In this document: positions 5,336 to 5,357 of the stretch, one piece after another
Layout of the letters: every line of letters begins with the position of its first letter
Position numbering within the stretch: the first letter of the stretch is position 1
Assembly (NCBI GenBank): GCA_013330915.1
Contig: DUHK01000010.1
Span: 1-5,357, forward strand
Length of the DNA: 5,357 nt
DNA from: Methanosphaera sp.
GTDB taxonomy: Archaea > Methanobacteriota > Methanobacteria > Methanobacteriales > Methanobacteriaceae
Reading direction: 5' to 3'
The notes under the pieces: model-generated
Database searches by the model: none
What the model was told of the DNA's origin: nothing
What the model saw: the letters and a program-made list of their open reading frames with translations, nothing else
Program-made: the position numbers and the translations under genes

Positions 5336-5357
5336 ATAAATTTTTATAAAAATTTAT
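5336..5357. repeat. 22-bp perfect AT palindrome at the window edge
   Basis: ATAAATTTTTA and its exact complement TAAAAATTTAT run to the last base, so the repeat may extend beyond the window. The central TTTTTATAAAAA resembles an archaeal TATA box and could belong to a promoter for a neighbouring gene on either strand. It consists wholly of A and T, so chance cannot be excluded. Confidence 0.35.

Overview
The window looks like chromosomal DNA of a gut- or rumen-type methanogen of the order Methanobacteriales, most likely Methanobrevibacter or a close relative. This rests on three things seen in the sequence: very AT-rich intergenic DNA with long T-runs after genes, an archaeal-type ribosome binding site (AAGGTGAT), and a very large secreted adhesin-like protein of the beta-helix plus Ig-like type that is abundant in these archaea. 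The genus is an inference from gene type and composition; no rRNA or other marker gene is present.

Layout. Positions 1-278 hold the 3' end of a plus-strand gene for an ArsC/Spx-family (thioredoxin-fold) protein, followed by T-runs that probably end transcription. Positions 410-1272 are a graveyard on the minus strand. Nearest the ArsC/Spx gene is an unrecognised protein broken by one in-frame TGA and at least one frameshift. Beyond it lies a RhuM-family protein readable only by joining three frames, with a large internal deletion. Positions 1273-1888 are non-coding, extremely AT-rich and crowded with short inverted repeats. Positions 1902-5138 encode one intact 1078-residue secreted adhesin-like protein. 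Positions 5139-5357 hold its 3' region: an imperfect tandem duplication of the gene's end, a long stem-loop followed by eight T, a second G-U-containing hairpin, and a 22-bp AT palindrome running into the window edge.

How it works together. The adhesin-like gene appears to be a single-gene transcription unit with its own long upstream region and its own terminator. Its product has a signal peptide, an acidic Asp/Ser/Thr-rich linker, two right-handed beta-helix segments, and C-terminal Ig-like repeats, the last of which is very lysine-rich. It should therefore be exported and held at the cell surface. The most unusual element is a seven-cysteine cluster built from Asn-Cys-x repeats between turns of the first beta-helix. 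I see no evidence of a new multigene system. The decayed RhuM block suggests this is a plastic insertion site between an ordinary housekeeping-type gene and a surface-protein gene.
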